Shown piece after piece: positions 47,450 to 59,182 of a stretch of DNA of 64,000 nucleotides. The stretch is from Tillus elongatus (lineage: Eukaryota > Arthropoda > Insecta > Coleoptera > Cleridae): contig OZ023269.1 of the NCBI GenBank assembly GCA_964006375.1, forward strand, positions 125,592,223-125,656,222. The letters are read 5' to 3'. A model generated the notes under the pieces. The model ran no database searches. It saw only the letters and a list, made by a program, of their open reading frames with translations, and was not told the origin of the DNA. Position numbers and translations under genes: made by a program. How positions within the stretch are numbered: the first letter of the stretch is position 1; each line of letters opens with the position of its first letter.

Positions 47450-48483
47450 AAAGGCATACACTGACGGATATTATTTTCAAAACTAAAAAGGTACGAAAGA
47501 AGCTCTTTTCTCTTAATACCAGGAAAGCCTCTGGCCTTGACGAGATCCCAGCAATTGTTCTCAAAAAATGCGCACCAGAACTTGCTACTGTCCTGACTTG
47601 TCTGTTTCAGACATCTTACAGTAGAGGCATATTCCCTAGTAACTGGAAAACTACTCGAGTACAACCCGTCCCCAAGAAACGATCCAAAGCGCTTCCTAGC
47701 AACTACAGGCTATTACTCTGCTTTCAGTCGCCTCTAAGTGATGAAAAAGTATATAAACAGCGAATTACTAAAATTTCTTGAAAAACACAGTCTAATATAT
47801 GACAGGCAGTATGGATTCCGTCAGCGCAGATTAACTGCCGACCTCCTTTCCTTTGTCACCCATTTTTGGAATAAGTCTATGGAACTACAAGGTGAATTCC
47901 AGATTGTCGCTCAAGACACATCCAAAGCATTCGACCAGGTCTGGCACGCAGCGCTGCTTAGTAAACTTCTGGCCTATTGCCTACAACCAAAACGCTGTAC
48001 CTGGACAGCAAATTTCCTCTCCAACCGGAGCATTTTTAGATGGCCAGTCCTCTAAACTGTATCCAATTAATGTAGGATTTCCTCAAGGTTCAGCTTTAGC
48101 CCCTACTTGGTTTCTTCTCCACATCAATGACCTCCTCTCTAGCACATTCAACCCAGTTCACAGTTACGCGGACGACAGCACCCTCTACTCAAATACACAA
48201 TATTCTAAGCCTGTCTCTTTAGCCCAATTGGATGATGATCGCAGACTCATGGAGGGTTCTGTCTCCGTGGATCTCCAAAAAATATTAGACTGGGGAAGTA
48301 GAAATATTGTATAATTCAACCCCAGCAAATCCGAGTCTTGCTTTCTGTCTTATAAGAGATACACCAGCCTTAGACCCATCACACTGAACAACAAAGTTAT
48401 TCAAAGTAATGAGTCATTTTCACTTGTTGGCATTTCTGTGGATCGAAATCTCAATTGACACCAACAAGGTACATCAATTGCAG
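47450..48483 (+). pseudogene. LINE-B reverse transcriptase fragment
   Basis: Starts in the pre-RT linker (LTDIIFKTKKVRK), then KASGLDEIPAIVLKK, KALPSNYRL, KYINSELLKFLEKHS and YGFRQRRLTADLLSF. The Asp of the first catalytic block is retained within TSKAFDQVWHAALL. NVGFPQGSALAPTWFLLHIN and SYADDSTLYS (YADD near 48170) follow. It ends in the thumb at about 48483, at the left edge of a large palindrome. At least three frame changes and stops. Truncated at both ends. Confidence 0.8.
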
Positions 48484-49312
48484 AATATTTTAGCGACTTT
48501 TTGATGAAAATGAAAGATAAGCACTTTTAAGACTTTTAATTCAAGTTTAATAGCAACTGTCCTTGCCCTTTGTGGGTAAAATGGTTCCGCATTTAACATA
48601 GACGTAGAGATTTGTGACATTAGAAGAGGTTGTATTCTTTTCTACAACCGTATTCAATTTTTACTGCATTAACACGCAAAATATTTTTCTCTGTGAAGTC
48701 ACAGAAAAAGTACCTAGTTCTGTGTTTAGATCAGGTTTTGCATATTTTCTAATTAATTTAATTTATTTCTATTTCTATAGTTAATTTTCTTGTACAAAAT
48801 ATTCTTTTAATAGCGAATTTTCTTGTGAATGAATTTAATGAATTTACTTTGAAGAAACGTTTATTGCGAATTTCGTTTAAAAAATTTTCTATCAATTGAA
48901 TAATTTTTCACACAAAAATTCTTAAATGTTTCTTCAAAAAAAATTCATTAAATTCATTTATAAGAAAAATCGCTATTAAAAGAACATTTTGTACAATAAA
49001 ATTAGCTAATAGAAATAAAGTAAGTAAATTAAAAAATACTCAAAATCTAATCAAAATAAAGAATTAGATACTTATTTTGTGGCTTCACAGAGAAACGCCT
49101 TTTGCCTGTGGATGCTGTAACAATTTGATCCGGTTGTAGAGAGGAAAACAACCTCTTTTGATGTCACAAATCTCTATGTCTATGTTAACTGTGGATCGGT
49201 TTTACCAAGTAAGGACAACAACAGCTGCTATTAAATTTGAATTAAAAGTCTTCAAAGTGCTTATCTGTCCTTAGTGATTTTTTTTTCCACAAAAGGTCGC
49301 TAAAAATATTGG
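48484..49312. repeat. Large palindrome made of Rep-C
   Basis: Left arm 48484-48867 and right arm 48926-49312 are inverted copies of the same Rep-C sequence, with a spacer of about 58 bp. Examples are GTGGCTTCACAGAGAAA on the right and its complement TTTCTCTGTGAAGTCAC on the left, and TCACAAATCTCTATG against CATAGACGTAGAGATTTGTG. Arms are about 385 bp with modest divergence. Confidence 0.75.
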
Positions 49313-49679
49313 AAATACATCAAATAACTTCAAAATTGCATCAAAGACGAAAAAAAAGCTAGAAAAAAGCTAAAAGAGAAATGCAGTCTACGGCGAGATT
49401 TGAACCAGCGTTCCTTTGCTTATCAGCAAGGTCTTTAACCATTCGACCACAGTAAGACTTGGAAAATATTGTGCAATAAAAGGTCGATAATGCGTAATAG
49501 TCTCCAGTCATTTATTTGTAATACGTAAGATCTTTAGAGGCATATTTTGCAACTATTTCAACAAAGGAGAAGACTAGCATAAATCTAGAACATTCTAGTA
49601 TACATTTTATGCAATATTTACGATTCAAAAACACAACAGTTGGACATTTACACAAGAAAAATAATAAATTTTAGTGGCA
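49313..49679 (+). repeat. Rep-C continuation with tRNA-like segment
   Basis: At 49388-49458 (minus strand) is the best-preserved Rep-C tRNA-like piece, with A-box-like TGTGGTCGAATGGTTAAAG and B-box-like GCTGGTTCAAATCTCG. It could be a SINE head rather than a working tRNA, because the 3' acceptor half is not convincing. Confidence 0.55.
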
Positions 49680-49914
49680 CTAAAATTTTGCTTCATTAAG
49701 TGCCTATAACTTTTACAATGTAAACCACCTTGCCAAATTTGGTTGCCATAGGTTTGTTACTTCCGGGGAGATGAATTTTTGCAAAAAAAAGCAAAATTTT
49801 CCCGGAAAACCTAGCTCGAATTTCCTGCTAACAAACTTATCCAAGCAAGTAATAAAAGGAAGGTACCTGCCAAATTTTATAAAAATCAGTCCATTATTTT
49901 GTGAGATATCGGTG

Positions 49915-49996
<82 letters not shown>

Positions 49997-50135
49997 ATAT
50001 AAAAATTGAAACTGACCCCGCATATGGGTTATAGGGGCCTAGTTAGCGCTAATTTGAAGACATTTTTTCAAAATTCCAAAGTCGGGATCTCCTCATTAGC
50101 GAATTTTTTTAAAGAAAATTAACTAATAGAGTTGT
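49680..50135 (-). repeat. Rep-A copy, inverted
   Basis: Long arm (ACCTAGCTCGAATTTCCTGC), TA tract 49917-49993, then hairpin end (GAAACTGACCCCGCATATGG, CGGGATCTCCTCATTAGCGA). Confidence 0.75.
49917..49993. repeat. (TA)n microsatellite inside Rep-A
   Basis: Pure TA tract. Confidence 0.95.
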
Positions 50136-50162
50136 GGATATAAGAAATTTATAACTAGTCAT

Positions 50163-50203
50163 CCTCTGATGACGCTAAATTGGTTAGTGAGACGATCGTC
50201 AGG
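50163..50203 (+). ncRNA. Hammerhead ribozyme with mutated core
   Basis: CCT, CTGATGA, stem II with CTAA/TTAG (loop ATTGG), palindromic stem III ACGATCGT reduced by one base, GTC triplet, and AGG. The second core box reads GAGAC instead of GAAAC, so an essential A is lost. Flanked downstream by the shared TTGTGGTAATTTGGG block. Confidence 0.55.
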
Positions 50204-50418
50204 TTTTAAAAAATGTGTTGTGGTAATTTGGGTTTTTTACTATGAAACGTATGCTACATCCAAAATTCCGATCTCTAAGTCAAAGGAAGCTACTGATGAA
50301 GGTAACTTTGTTGTCGGAATACCTATCCAGCGATTTCTGTTTAAGGTTTCACCCTTAGTACCCAGCGTGGATCTTATATGGAATTCATTTCTGAATGTCA
50401 CACAGTCTGGGATTGACA

Positions 50419-51002
50419 TACTTAAATATCGAAAGGAAGGATCATCCTCCAGACACCAAAATTTATTTCAGATTTATCTTACTCCTGACGCGTTTCGACA
50501 CTCCAAGAGGTCAGCTTCAGGGGATATATTTGAACAATTCTAAAAAATTGAACTCGAAACTATACAGGAAGGTTCAACAGGTCACAACTTCATCCATTGT
50601 GCTAGGGGCCCTACTACATCTGCATATTGCCAAAAAATTGTCTTCAAAAACAAAAATCAATGGAAAAGATCGGCGATTTTTAACAACAGTTTAACAACAG
50701 TTCACATAATGGCAGCACCTGATCATGGTTGTTAAAAATCGCCGATATTTTCCATTGTTTTTTTGTTTTTGAAGACAATTTTCTGGCAATATGCAGATGT
50801 AGTGTTGCATGGCCCCTAGCACAATAGATGAAGTTGTGACCTGTTGAACCTTCCTGTATAGTTTCGAGTTCAATTTTTTAGAATTGTTCAAATTTATCCC
50901 CTGAAGATGACTCTTGGAGTGCCGAAACGCGTCGGGAGTAAGAGAAATCTGAAATAAATTTTGGTGTCTGGAGGATGAGCCTTTATTTCTATATTTAAGT
51001 AT
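50419..51002. mobile_element. Palindromic Penelope-type unit
   Basis: Left arm 50419-50688 and right arm 50728-51002 are inverted copies separated by 39 bp (50689-50727). Shared blocks include GACACCAAAATTTATTTCAG and TGAACTCGAAACTATACAGG. Each arm carries a GAAACGCGTC hammerhead-like segment. The long open frames across it are fortuitous. Confidence 0.75.
50897..50937 (+). ncRNA. Hammerhead-like motif, palindrome right arm
   Basis: Stem I TCCC/GGGA, core CTGAAGA (allowed CTGANGA form), stem II ACTC/GAGT with loop TTG and unpaired flanks, GAA, and stem III within self-complementary ACGCGT followed by C. The core is complete, but stem II is poorly joined to it. The left-arm counterpart (minus strand, about 50489-50529) has CTGAAGC and so lacks a core A. 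Confidence 0.45.
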
Positions 51003-51439
51003 CTTATATGGAAGTCAACTACTTTTATAATGTTTCTGTCATGAACTCATTGCTACTTCACCTATGTGGTGAAAAGAAATCATTAGGCATAATTTTTGTC
51101 ATAACTCTTTTACAGTCGCGTGCTGTATTTGATAGGACATATTCATGCCTTGTTAGCAAACTGCGATTGTGATCTAGTATAAGTTTTATTTGTCTTTAAA
51201 GTGCAGCAGCAGTTGTATATTGGAGCCATAACTAGAAAATTTGCTAACGTCAAAACCAAACGTTTACTGCACTACCTGGTTTAATGAACAGTAAGTTTCT
51301 TTTCAGTATTTTATGTTTCCTGTGTTTATTATTCCACTGAAATGTCTGCAAGTTTGTTACATTCATTATATAACTATTATGAAAGCAATGTATAATGGGT
51401 TCGGCATAAATCATTTCGTACTTAACTAGCTTCGAAAAT
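51003..51439. other. No gene or named repeat recognised
   Basis: Short AT-rich spacer. Confidence 0.4.
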
Positions 51440-51835
51440 TGAAAAATATGGGAGCAGTAAAAATAAATTTAAATAGTGAATTTTCATAAAAATATTTTTA
51501 ATGTCAAATATGTATTTTTCAATTAAAGCAGGCAGCAAATTTGATTAAATATTTTTTCACAAAATTTTGCTAAAAGAATACATAAAATTCAAATTATATA
51601 CCAAATCTGTAATTAAAATTGAAAATAAAATAATTTCGAAAATCCATTGAAAGTTTATTTTCGACGAATTTTGTTTAAAGACTGCTTCATCAATTGAATA
51701 ATTTTTCAAAAATCCTCAACAAATGTTTCTTCAAGGAAAATTCAGTAAATTTATTTATAAGAAAATTCGCTATTAAAAGAATATTTTGTACAAGAAAATT
51801 TGCTAATAGAAATAAATTAAATAAATTAAAAAAAA
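51440..51835 (+). repeat. Rep-C fragment
   Basis: Matches 26600-26940 (AATATGGGAGCAGTAAAAAT, TTTTTCAATTAAAGCAG, TTTTCGACGAATTTTG) up to the start of Rep-B. Confidence 0.65.
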
Positions 51836-52143
51836 GTCTGGACGCAGCAAGTGCGTTATGCAAGTGAATTTTCATTAAAATGATTTTAAGAGTAAATATG
51901 TCTCTTTAATGCAAGCAGGCATCAATTTGGTCACCGGTATAACCTATATAGTAGGAACAACGGACCATATTTTATCAAAATAACCCGTTTAAAAATGTAC
52001 AAACATTTTCCGAAAATAAACCTACAATGTTTTCGGAAAACCCGTTTCCTAGCCAACGACGCTTAGGTTAATAGCAAATTGAGTTATTGAGTTTTGAAGC
52101 ATTTAATAAAAATTCGTAACCAAAATGCACTTACTGCGTCTCG
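51836..52143 (+). mobile_element. Rep-B copy
   Basis: Starts GTCTGGACGCAGCAAGTGCG, ends GCACTTACTGCGTCTCG. Well preserved. Confidence 0.8.
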
Positions 52144-52567
52144 ATTTTTTTTACAAACATCCATCATATTTCTATGAAAAATGTAAAAGTTCAAAAATGC
52201 AAAAATGCAAAAATGCAAAAATGCAATGAGAAATGTTAAAAAAAAGTAGGTATCACCAACGACATATGGGCCATCCTGTGATTGTCAAAATAATTTTATA
52301 AGATGCAGCTCAAGACAAGACAATGCGTAACGTATACAATTTTTTCTCGTGTCTTGCAAAATAACAATTATATTGAGCTTTACCGTAGAATTGCGTCACC
52401 CTGTATATATGTACGCATAAAGTAAACCCGGATATGAATTATAAGGGGCCTAGTTTGCGCTCATTTGAAGAAACCTTTTTAGAATCCAAAGCCGCAGTCT
52501 CCGAATTTTTTCTATGAAAATTAGCCAAAAATTATAGACCGTTAAACCACAAACTTCACGAAAACTA
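52144..52567 (+). repeat. Rep-D module, left part
   Basis: Contains a short (CAAAAATG)n run at 52197-52225, CATATGGGCCATCCTGTGAT and AAACCCGGATATGAATTATA. It is interrupted by the SINE at 52568 and resumes at 52931. Confidence 0.65.
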
Positions 52568-52930
52568 AGAGCCTCGGTGGTTCAGTGGTAAGAACGTGTG
52601 CCTCTGAACCGAAGGATCCTGGGTTCGATCCCAGGGTTCTCCTTTCACTTTTTCAGTATATAGTGTACAATTAACACCAATCGAGGTTGTGGCATTTTAT
52701 TTGAGAAAGTTGAATTTCTGCACGTTACGCCCTTCGGAGGGGGCGTAAAGCTGTCGGTCCCGTGCCCATGCGATGTTGGACACGTTAAATATCCCTACCC
52801 TCCTTACAGAAAGGCGGGGATTCGGCAAAATTTCCAGGATAGTGAGGTGAAACTGCTCCCTGGCGTTGGTGATTGGCCATAGTCGCGGAAATAGGCCGAC
52901 GTTAAAAAAATAAAAAACACACACATAGCT
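52568..52930 (+). mobile_element. tRNA-derived SINE, copy 1
   Basis: 363 bp flanked by a 7-bp target duplication AAAACTA (52561-52567 and 52931-52937), inserted in Rep-D. The head is tRNA-like, with A-box TGGTTCAGTGGTAAGA and B-box GGGTTCGATCCC. The body has CCCTTCGGAGGGGGCGTAAA and GTCGGTCCCGTGCCC, and the tail is A-rich ending in (CA)n. A GTTCGATCCCAGG arm is intact but the acceptor stem is mismatched, so it is not a tRNA gene. Confidence 0.85.
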
Positions 52931-53140
52931 AAAACTACTTCCAAAGCATCAGAATTTTCTGAAAATATTTTATTGAAATGAAGGGCAATGGTGGTTGGAG
53001 CTGAAACTTGAGGGTTTGTAGAACACTCTTTACATAATCCGTATTTCTTTTAGGTTCTTTCCCTAAATGTTGCCAATTTTGACGTTCCAAATCGCGACTT
53101 TTTACGTTTTGAGGAAAACCCCTTTTTTTCTTTAAATGTC
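52931..53140 (+). repeat. Rep-D module, right part
   Basis: CTACTTCCAAAGCATCAGAA, AAGGGCAATGGTGG and CCAAATCGCGACTTTTTACG, continuing from before the SINE. Confidence 0.65.
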
Positions 53141-53410
53141 TAACTTTTTAGTGAATTTTCTTTAAAAAATTCACTAATGAGGAGATCTCGACTTTTGAAT
53201 TCTAAAAAGGATTCTTCAAATGAGAGCAAACTTGGTCCCCTAGAATCCGGGTTTAATTTTTGTTTACATAAATACAGGCTGCATCTTATAAAATTATTTT
53301 AACAATCACAGAGTGGCCCATAACTCGTTGGTGATACCAGCAATTTTTGTTAACATTCCGTATTGCATTTTTGCATTTTTCATCGAAATATGATCCATGT
53401 TTGTAAAAAA
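53141..53410. repeat. Rep-A end plus inverted Rep-D
   Basis: Forward hairpin AGTGAATTTTC...AAAAAATTCACTAATG and GATCTCGACTTTTGAATTCT, then GAGTGGCCCATAACTCGTTG and CATTTTTCATCGAAATATG. Confidence 0.65.
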
Positions 53411-53721
53411 ATCGAGACGCAGTCAATGCGTTTTGGTGGCGAATTTTCATTAAATGCTTTAAAATCAATAACTCAATTTGCTATTAATCTAAGGTTCGTC
53501 GGCTAGGAAACGAGTTATCTCGGAAACATTTAAAGTTTATTTCCGGAAATTTTTTGTACATTTTCAAACAAGTTATTTTGATAAAATATGGTATCTACAT
53601 TGCTTCTACTATATATTATACCGGTGACCGAATTGATGCCTGCTTGCATTAAAAATATATATTTGCTATTTAAAACATTTTTATGAAAATTCACTTCCAT
53701 AACGCACTTGCTGCGTCCAGA
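53411..53721 (-). mobile_element. Rep-B copy, inverted
   Basis: Starts ATCGAGACGCAGTCAATGCG, ends CCATAACGCACTTGCTGCGT. Confidence 0.75.
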
Positions 53722-54482
53722 CTTTTTCTTCACAACCCTTTTGACATGGATATCAAATGAAAGGATTTGACAAGTAACGTACGATAAGGTATGCGATGTC
53801 AATCTAAAACCAATATGGCCGACGCTCCAAGATGGCGAATTACCGTCTTATAACACTTTTATTACCCCACTTCTTCCAGAGACAAATCTTGCAATCAAAA
53901 TTTTGACTGGTGTTCGTGTTTAATCGATAGAATTTTGTGTGAACCCTCCGCAAACAAATTTTCAGAAATGAAGTACTTTTAGTTTTGTCCATACGTCTAA
54001 TAGAAAGTCTTCGCGTCACACCCTGTGTAATCAAATGTTTAAGCGTATTAAAATCTATAGTGTTGGTGTAAAATAAATTACACATTGTTACTAGTTGCTT
54101 TAAATACGTGCGGACTTATAGATATCCAGAAAAAAACTCTTTCAATTTAGACATTAGTGTCTTTTAATGATCTCTTTTTAGATATAAAATTGCTGCATCG
54201 TAAATTACTTTGATATCTACATAGAATAAAAACCGGCTTCACCCCGGATAGAAAATACTGTGATAGCGTGATCAACAAAATTAACTGTAATGATATCGAA
54301 TAGCAATCAACAATAATTTCCAGCTCACCAATATACAATATTATGAAAATGGGACGCCTGAGAGTAGAGTTTAAAAATTATCTGCAAAAATAGAGTTATT
54401 ATGGCCGTAAATTTAAAAAATATATACATTTATTAAACACTGCAAGTTGTATACCTACGCTACAAAGAAATGTAAAGCAATG
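53722..54482. other. No gene recognised
   Basis: Short frames on the minus strand near 53840-54340 show no recognisable family. Confidence 0.4.
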
Positions 54483-54518
54483 AGGAGAACCCAGATTACC
54501 ACAACACATTTTTTAAGA

Positions 54519-54559
54519 CCTGACGATCGTTTCACTAAAAAGTTAGCGTTATTAGAGAC
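54519..54559 (-). ncRNA. Hammerhead relic
   Basis: GAAAC, palindromic stem III ACGATCGT, GTC and AGG are intact. The first core box reads CTAATAA instead of CTGATGA, so it should be inactive. Confidence 0.5.
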
Positions 54560-54590
54560 CGAACAATTTAAAAAAATGAGAATTTTTCAT

Positions 54591-54631
54591 CCTCTGATGA
54601 CGCTATCTTTGTTGGTGAAACGATCATCAGG
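54591..54631 (+). ncRNA. Hammerhead ribozyme, plus-oriented
   Basis: CCT, intact CTGATGA (54594-54600), a weak stem II with mismatches, and intact GAAAC. Stem III is ACGATCAT, which has one pair lost, followed by C and AGG. Core complete, helices weakened. Confidence 0.55.
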
Positions 54632-55001
54632 TCCTTAAAAATATGTGTTGTGGTGATTTGGGTGTTCCAAGTGTACTTATCAGTGCTCAACAAAGGTTCT
54701 AATCTTGACATAGTGAATGCAAACAATATTATACAGTGTGAAACACACTTATGGAATAAAATTCATTATTCAGCAAAAAATAATGTTTGTGGAAAACCCT
54801 GAGACACGTGAAGTTTAATTTGTCGAACATTATCTTACAATCATAGTTAAAAAAAATTAAACTGCCACCATTTTACCTCCACCACTTTATCAATTTAAAA
54901 AAAAATAGCAACCCTACATTTTTTCATCACAATTCGATAGATTACATTTTTCTGAATGCGGAGTACCCCATATGTATGGTCTAATATTACAGTTTTCAAT
55001 A

Positions 55002-55733
55002 CAGGGTGGAAATTTAATACCGGAATATTAAACTAAACAGTTTATTAGGTTCTATTACATTTGGATACAATTCCCCTAACATTGGGACAACCTGTTCTCT
55101 TAGGATTTCTAAATATCTTGGACCGTTTAGATTTTTTATAAAAACAGGTCCAACTACGTGATCACCAATGATACCAGCCCAAACGTTCAACTTCTGAGGA
55201 CGCTGAGTGTGTGTTTGTCGCATCCAGTGGGGGTTTTCGGCAGCCCAGTATCTGCAATTTTGCCTGTTTATATCGCCATTCAAAAGAAATGTTGCTTCAT
55301 CGGAAAACAGAACGTCAGCAGAAGAAATAACATTTCTATGTAACATGTCCAGCAGGTGTTCACAAAATTGCAGTCTTCTATCAGAATCACCGTCAATCAA
55401 CTCTTGAACGTGTTGTAGTTTATAGGGATGCATTGTTTAGTTTTTGAGACACCTTAAAACTGTTGATCCACTTACATCATTTTCACGTGCAACTTGACGG
55501 GTAGAAGTGGTTGGTTCTTCTTGAAACGCCAATAAATAATTGAGTTTTACATCTTCCTCAACAAACTTGGGTCTCCTAGGCAGTGGTTTAACGTGTCCAT
55601 AATCACGAAACTGTGAATGTGTCTTAGACACAGTTCCCTGGGTTAGTGGGGGCAAATATGGATGTTTTTCATTAAATAGGTTAACAACTTGTGCCTGTGT
55701 TCTACACATATCACCATACCCAATCATCATTAT
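55002..55733 (-). pseudogene. Tc1/mariner-superfamily transposase, N-terminal two thirds
   Basis: A single minus-strand frame with one in-frame TAG at 55437-55439. The N-terminal helix-turn-helix part (about 95 codons) includes LTQGTVSKTHSQFRDYG and TTSTRQVARENDVSGSTV. The catalytic part includes LFSDEATFLLNGDIN, with the first catalytic Asp. It is followed by RYWAAENPHWM, NVWAGIIGDHVVGP and RYLEILREQVVPML. The frame leaves homology near 55035 and runs into CAGGGTGGAAATTTAA, which resembles a terminal inverted repeat. The second and third acidic residues are missing here. Confidence 0.85.
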
Positions 55734-56004
55734 AATTTCGTTCGCAGAGTTTCAGTTAAGTATCGCATTATTAGACCAAAAATTAATTGAAATTATCGGA
55801 TCAAAATTACGACTAAATTATTAGGAGACCGTGCATTCAACACAATACACCACAAAATAAAACAGAACTGCTAAATTTCACCTTTCACACTGCAAAAATT
55901 GGTAGTGAATAAGAAACGATTAATAATACCAAGTACGTTTTAGATCAAAGACAAGATAAGAAATTTAAGGTAAGAGTCAGTGAAGAATTTCAGAGCAGAT
56001 TATT

Positions 56005-56287
56005 TCACAACGTTAGGGAGTTTTTGAACACAGAGTTTTCATAGCAATGGATTGGGCGTAGAGGTGCTATTGAGTAGCGCCCTAGATCACCGGATTTAAC
56101 TCATTTAGACTTCTTTCTATGGGGCCATTTAAAGAGTAGAATTTTCGCAACAGAACCGGAGTCTCTGGAAGAATTACGACGACGCATTGTTGAAGAATTC
56201 CGTCTAATAACTCCACAAATGCTCCAGAATGTCAGAGCTCGTTTTGAACAAAATTTGTACTTTTGTATGGAAGCTGGTGGTCAATAA
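56005..56287 (+). pseudogene. Tc1/mariner-superfamily transposase, C-terminal part
   Basis: Plus-strand fragment with NVREFLNTEF, a stop, QWIGRRGAIE, a stop, then RPRSPDLTHLDFFLWGHLKS carrying the last catalytic Asp of the DDD/E triad. The tail is EELRRRIVEEFR..QMLQNVRARFEQNLYFCMEAGGQ. It fits the missing C-terminal end of the transposase at 55002-55733 but lies on the opposite strand, about 270 bp away, back to back. The segment with the middle catalytic Asp is absent from both parts. Confidence 0.85.
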
Positions 56288-56990
<703 letters not shown>

Positions 56991-57780
56991 TTAAAAAATC
57001 AAAATAAATTCAGTCACCACGGACAAACCGACGTCTCTCAACGTCTGTTGCTAACGAGTCAATCGTCTAAACATCCCGGTCATCGAATCATGCAAACTAA
57101 ATAATACTAAAACGTAGATAACTCATAATGGTGTTCGGTTATTTATTTGTAACATGTAACGTCTGTTTTAGATGCACTTTTTCTGAATATTGTAATCAAA
57201 TGAGAACATTTGAAATATAAATGTACCTTCTAATATACATTTCTTGCAATATTTACCATTCAGAAATCGCATTAGTTATAGAAGCTTTGTCTAAACATCA
57301 CTGATTTTTGACGTTTCAAATGCAATATTTACGATTCATAAAACACAATAGTTATACAAATTTTCACGTTTCAAATCTTTAGTTTGACATTCACAGGAGA
57401 ACAATTATAAAATTCTCAAAGTAATTTTTCTCATACTTCTTGACCTTTCTGCGTTATCTATCATATTTAATAGTTTTTGTTTAACACATACAATATTTTG
57501 TTATTGCGTCTTCTCCGACTTTTAGTGGCACTGATGTTTTCTTCATTAAATGCCCATACATTTTTTCTTTTAACTTTTTACAATGTGAAATGTGAACCTG
57601 CTGAGTCAAATTGATTGCCATGCCTTTGCTATTTTCGGAGATAAACATTTTTCCCAAAGAAAACTTAAAATTTTCCCGGAACAGTTCAATTTTTCTGGCT
57701 GACGCACTAGTAACAAAGCCTTTTTCCTGAAAAAAAACAAGGGCATGTAGCGCTTTTCCAATCTGGCTGGTTTGCTTATT
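56991..57780 (+). repeat. Rep-C-like tail
   Basis: Shares TTATTTATTTGTAACATGTA, TTTAGTGGCACTGAT and AAAATTTTCCCGGAAC blocks with the ends of Rep-C near 27.6, 36.8 and 49.5 kb. Diverged and internally rearranged. Confidence 0.5.
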
Positions 57781-59107
57781 TACCATATTTCACGCTTTAA
57801 AGGATCTCATATATTGCAAAAACGAAGTCATAGGCTCAAGGCTCGCAAAAGTTGCCGTCTTTAAAAAATCGTTCTACAAATAGATAACAAAATGAGGAAA
57901 CATATGTATCTTACCTAGAGTCTCTTCAGAATGGATATAAGGAAAGCAGAGCTAAATGTTTTATACCTCATCCATTGAAGCACTAGTAATATGTTAGTTT
58001 GATGGTGATTGTGTAGTTGAAACCTTATACAATAAAAATTATAACTCATTCCTTCATAAACCTAGAACCTTGAAATTCGGCACGTACTTTAGTCTCTTAA
58101 AAGGATACTTAAGTACCAAATTTTGTTAGAATGGTTTTGTTATTTTCGAAGATATAAAACTGCTCCGAAAAATTTGTTAAACAATTTTAAATATCTGAAT
58201 TAAAATGTTTCTGATTTAAAATCGCTATCTGCTTTTGCAGTCTAGATATTGTGTTCTGTAAAAATACACCACGCAATTTATTGGGCTGTCATGAATGTTT
58301 TGTTTATTAAATACATTTAATTAAAGGTAAACGCTTTGCGTGGAATTTATTGTATACCTATTAATAGCAATATTAAATGCAGGATTAAAGACAATATAAT
58401 TTCCTTCATCTTGACAAAGAATATCGTAGGTATAATTCTAATTAGAGGAAAGGAGATGAGCCTAAACATTGTAGTAGCAAGAAATACTTGAAATACAAAT
58501 TAGGAGGCCATATTACCACCTCTTGCTTACTAATGTTGTACAACAAAGGAACGAGGAAATTTATAAATAGGGAAAATCCAATTCCGAAGCATTTACGTAA
58601 GAATCTCGAGAAGAGATTTAGAAATAAAAGCAATTTAATGAATACACCCTTCATTCTTACGTTAGAAGTCATTATATTCGACGGAACTGGAAGTTATAAG
58701 CCAGAAACACGGGTTCGTGTTGAAAATGTTCAATGTTGCGTATATTCACCCGATTTCATGTGATAACGTTTTACACTACGAACATAAAATTAACATACTG
58801 AAGCTCCAAGATAATGTAACACCCCTTAAGGGGTAACAAAATATTTGACTTGAACTGTGGTCATAAACCAAAATTTACCAAGCAAACGGGAAAATGTGTA
58901 ACCGTGAGGCAATTTCTGCATTTTCGATTTAGAAGCAGGTGTCTTGATTCTGCATCTCTGTCAACCTATGAATAGTCTTTGGACTATATATCCCATTTAG
59001 TTGGGTTGTTATTAGTAACATTTTCCCAAATTTTGAATTACTCCAGCTATGGTTTCAAAGTGGCACAACAGTGGTCCTCCAGAAGACCTGCATTTAATCA
59101 TAATGTA
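57781..59107. other. No gene recognised
   Basis: Short frames at 58442-58763 on both strands overlap each other and show no family. AT-rich. Confidence 0.4.
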
Positions 59108-59182
59108 ATATTTCAACAACACACCACGAGAGCTTACAGCCTAAATACTATCTTACCGTGGGTGTTGACAAGGAGGAAAGAG

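Larger units (their letters stand above)
54483..54690. mobile_element. Head-to-head pair of Penelope-type hammerhead units
   Basis: A minus-oriented unit (CCCAGATTACCACAACACAT, hammerhead relic) faces a plus-oriented unit (hammerhead, ATGTGTTGTGGTGATTTGGG). Together they form an inverted repeat of about 95-bp arms. It continues into CCAAGTGTACTTATCAGTGC on the right. Confidence 0.7.

Noticed and set aside
47158..47450. N-terminal 95 codons of the 207-codon frame as a separate gene
   Set aside because: Only the part after about 47450 matches LINE-B; the upstream part has no recognisable features and simply happens to be open.
49388..49458. Possible tRNA gene on the minus strand
   Set aside because: Recurs in diverged form at 27.5 and 36.7 kb within Rep-C, which points to SINE-type repeat sequence rather than a tRNA locus.
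50169..50694. Overlapping frames of 124 and 99 codons
   Set aside because: They cross a hammerhead relic and a palindrome arm, and part of the protein reappears antisense in the other arm, so they are non-coding repeat sequence.
52568..52642. Possible functional tRNA gene
   Set aside because: The TTCGATCC arm is good, but the acceptor stem is mismatched, the T-loop is one base short, and the sequence is the head of a SINE present twice.
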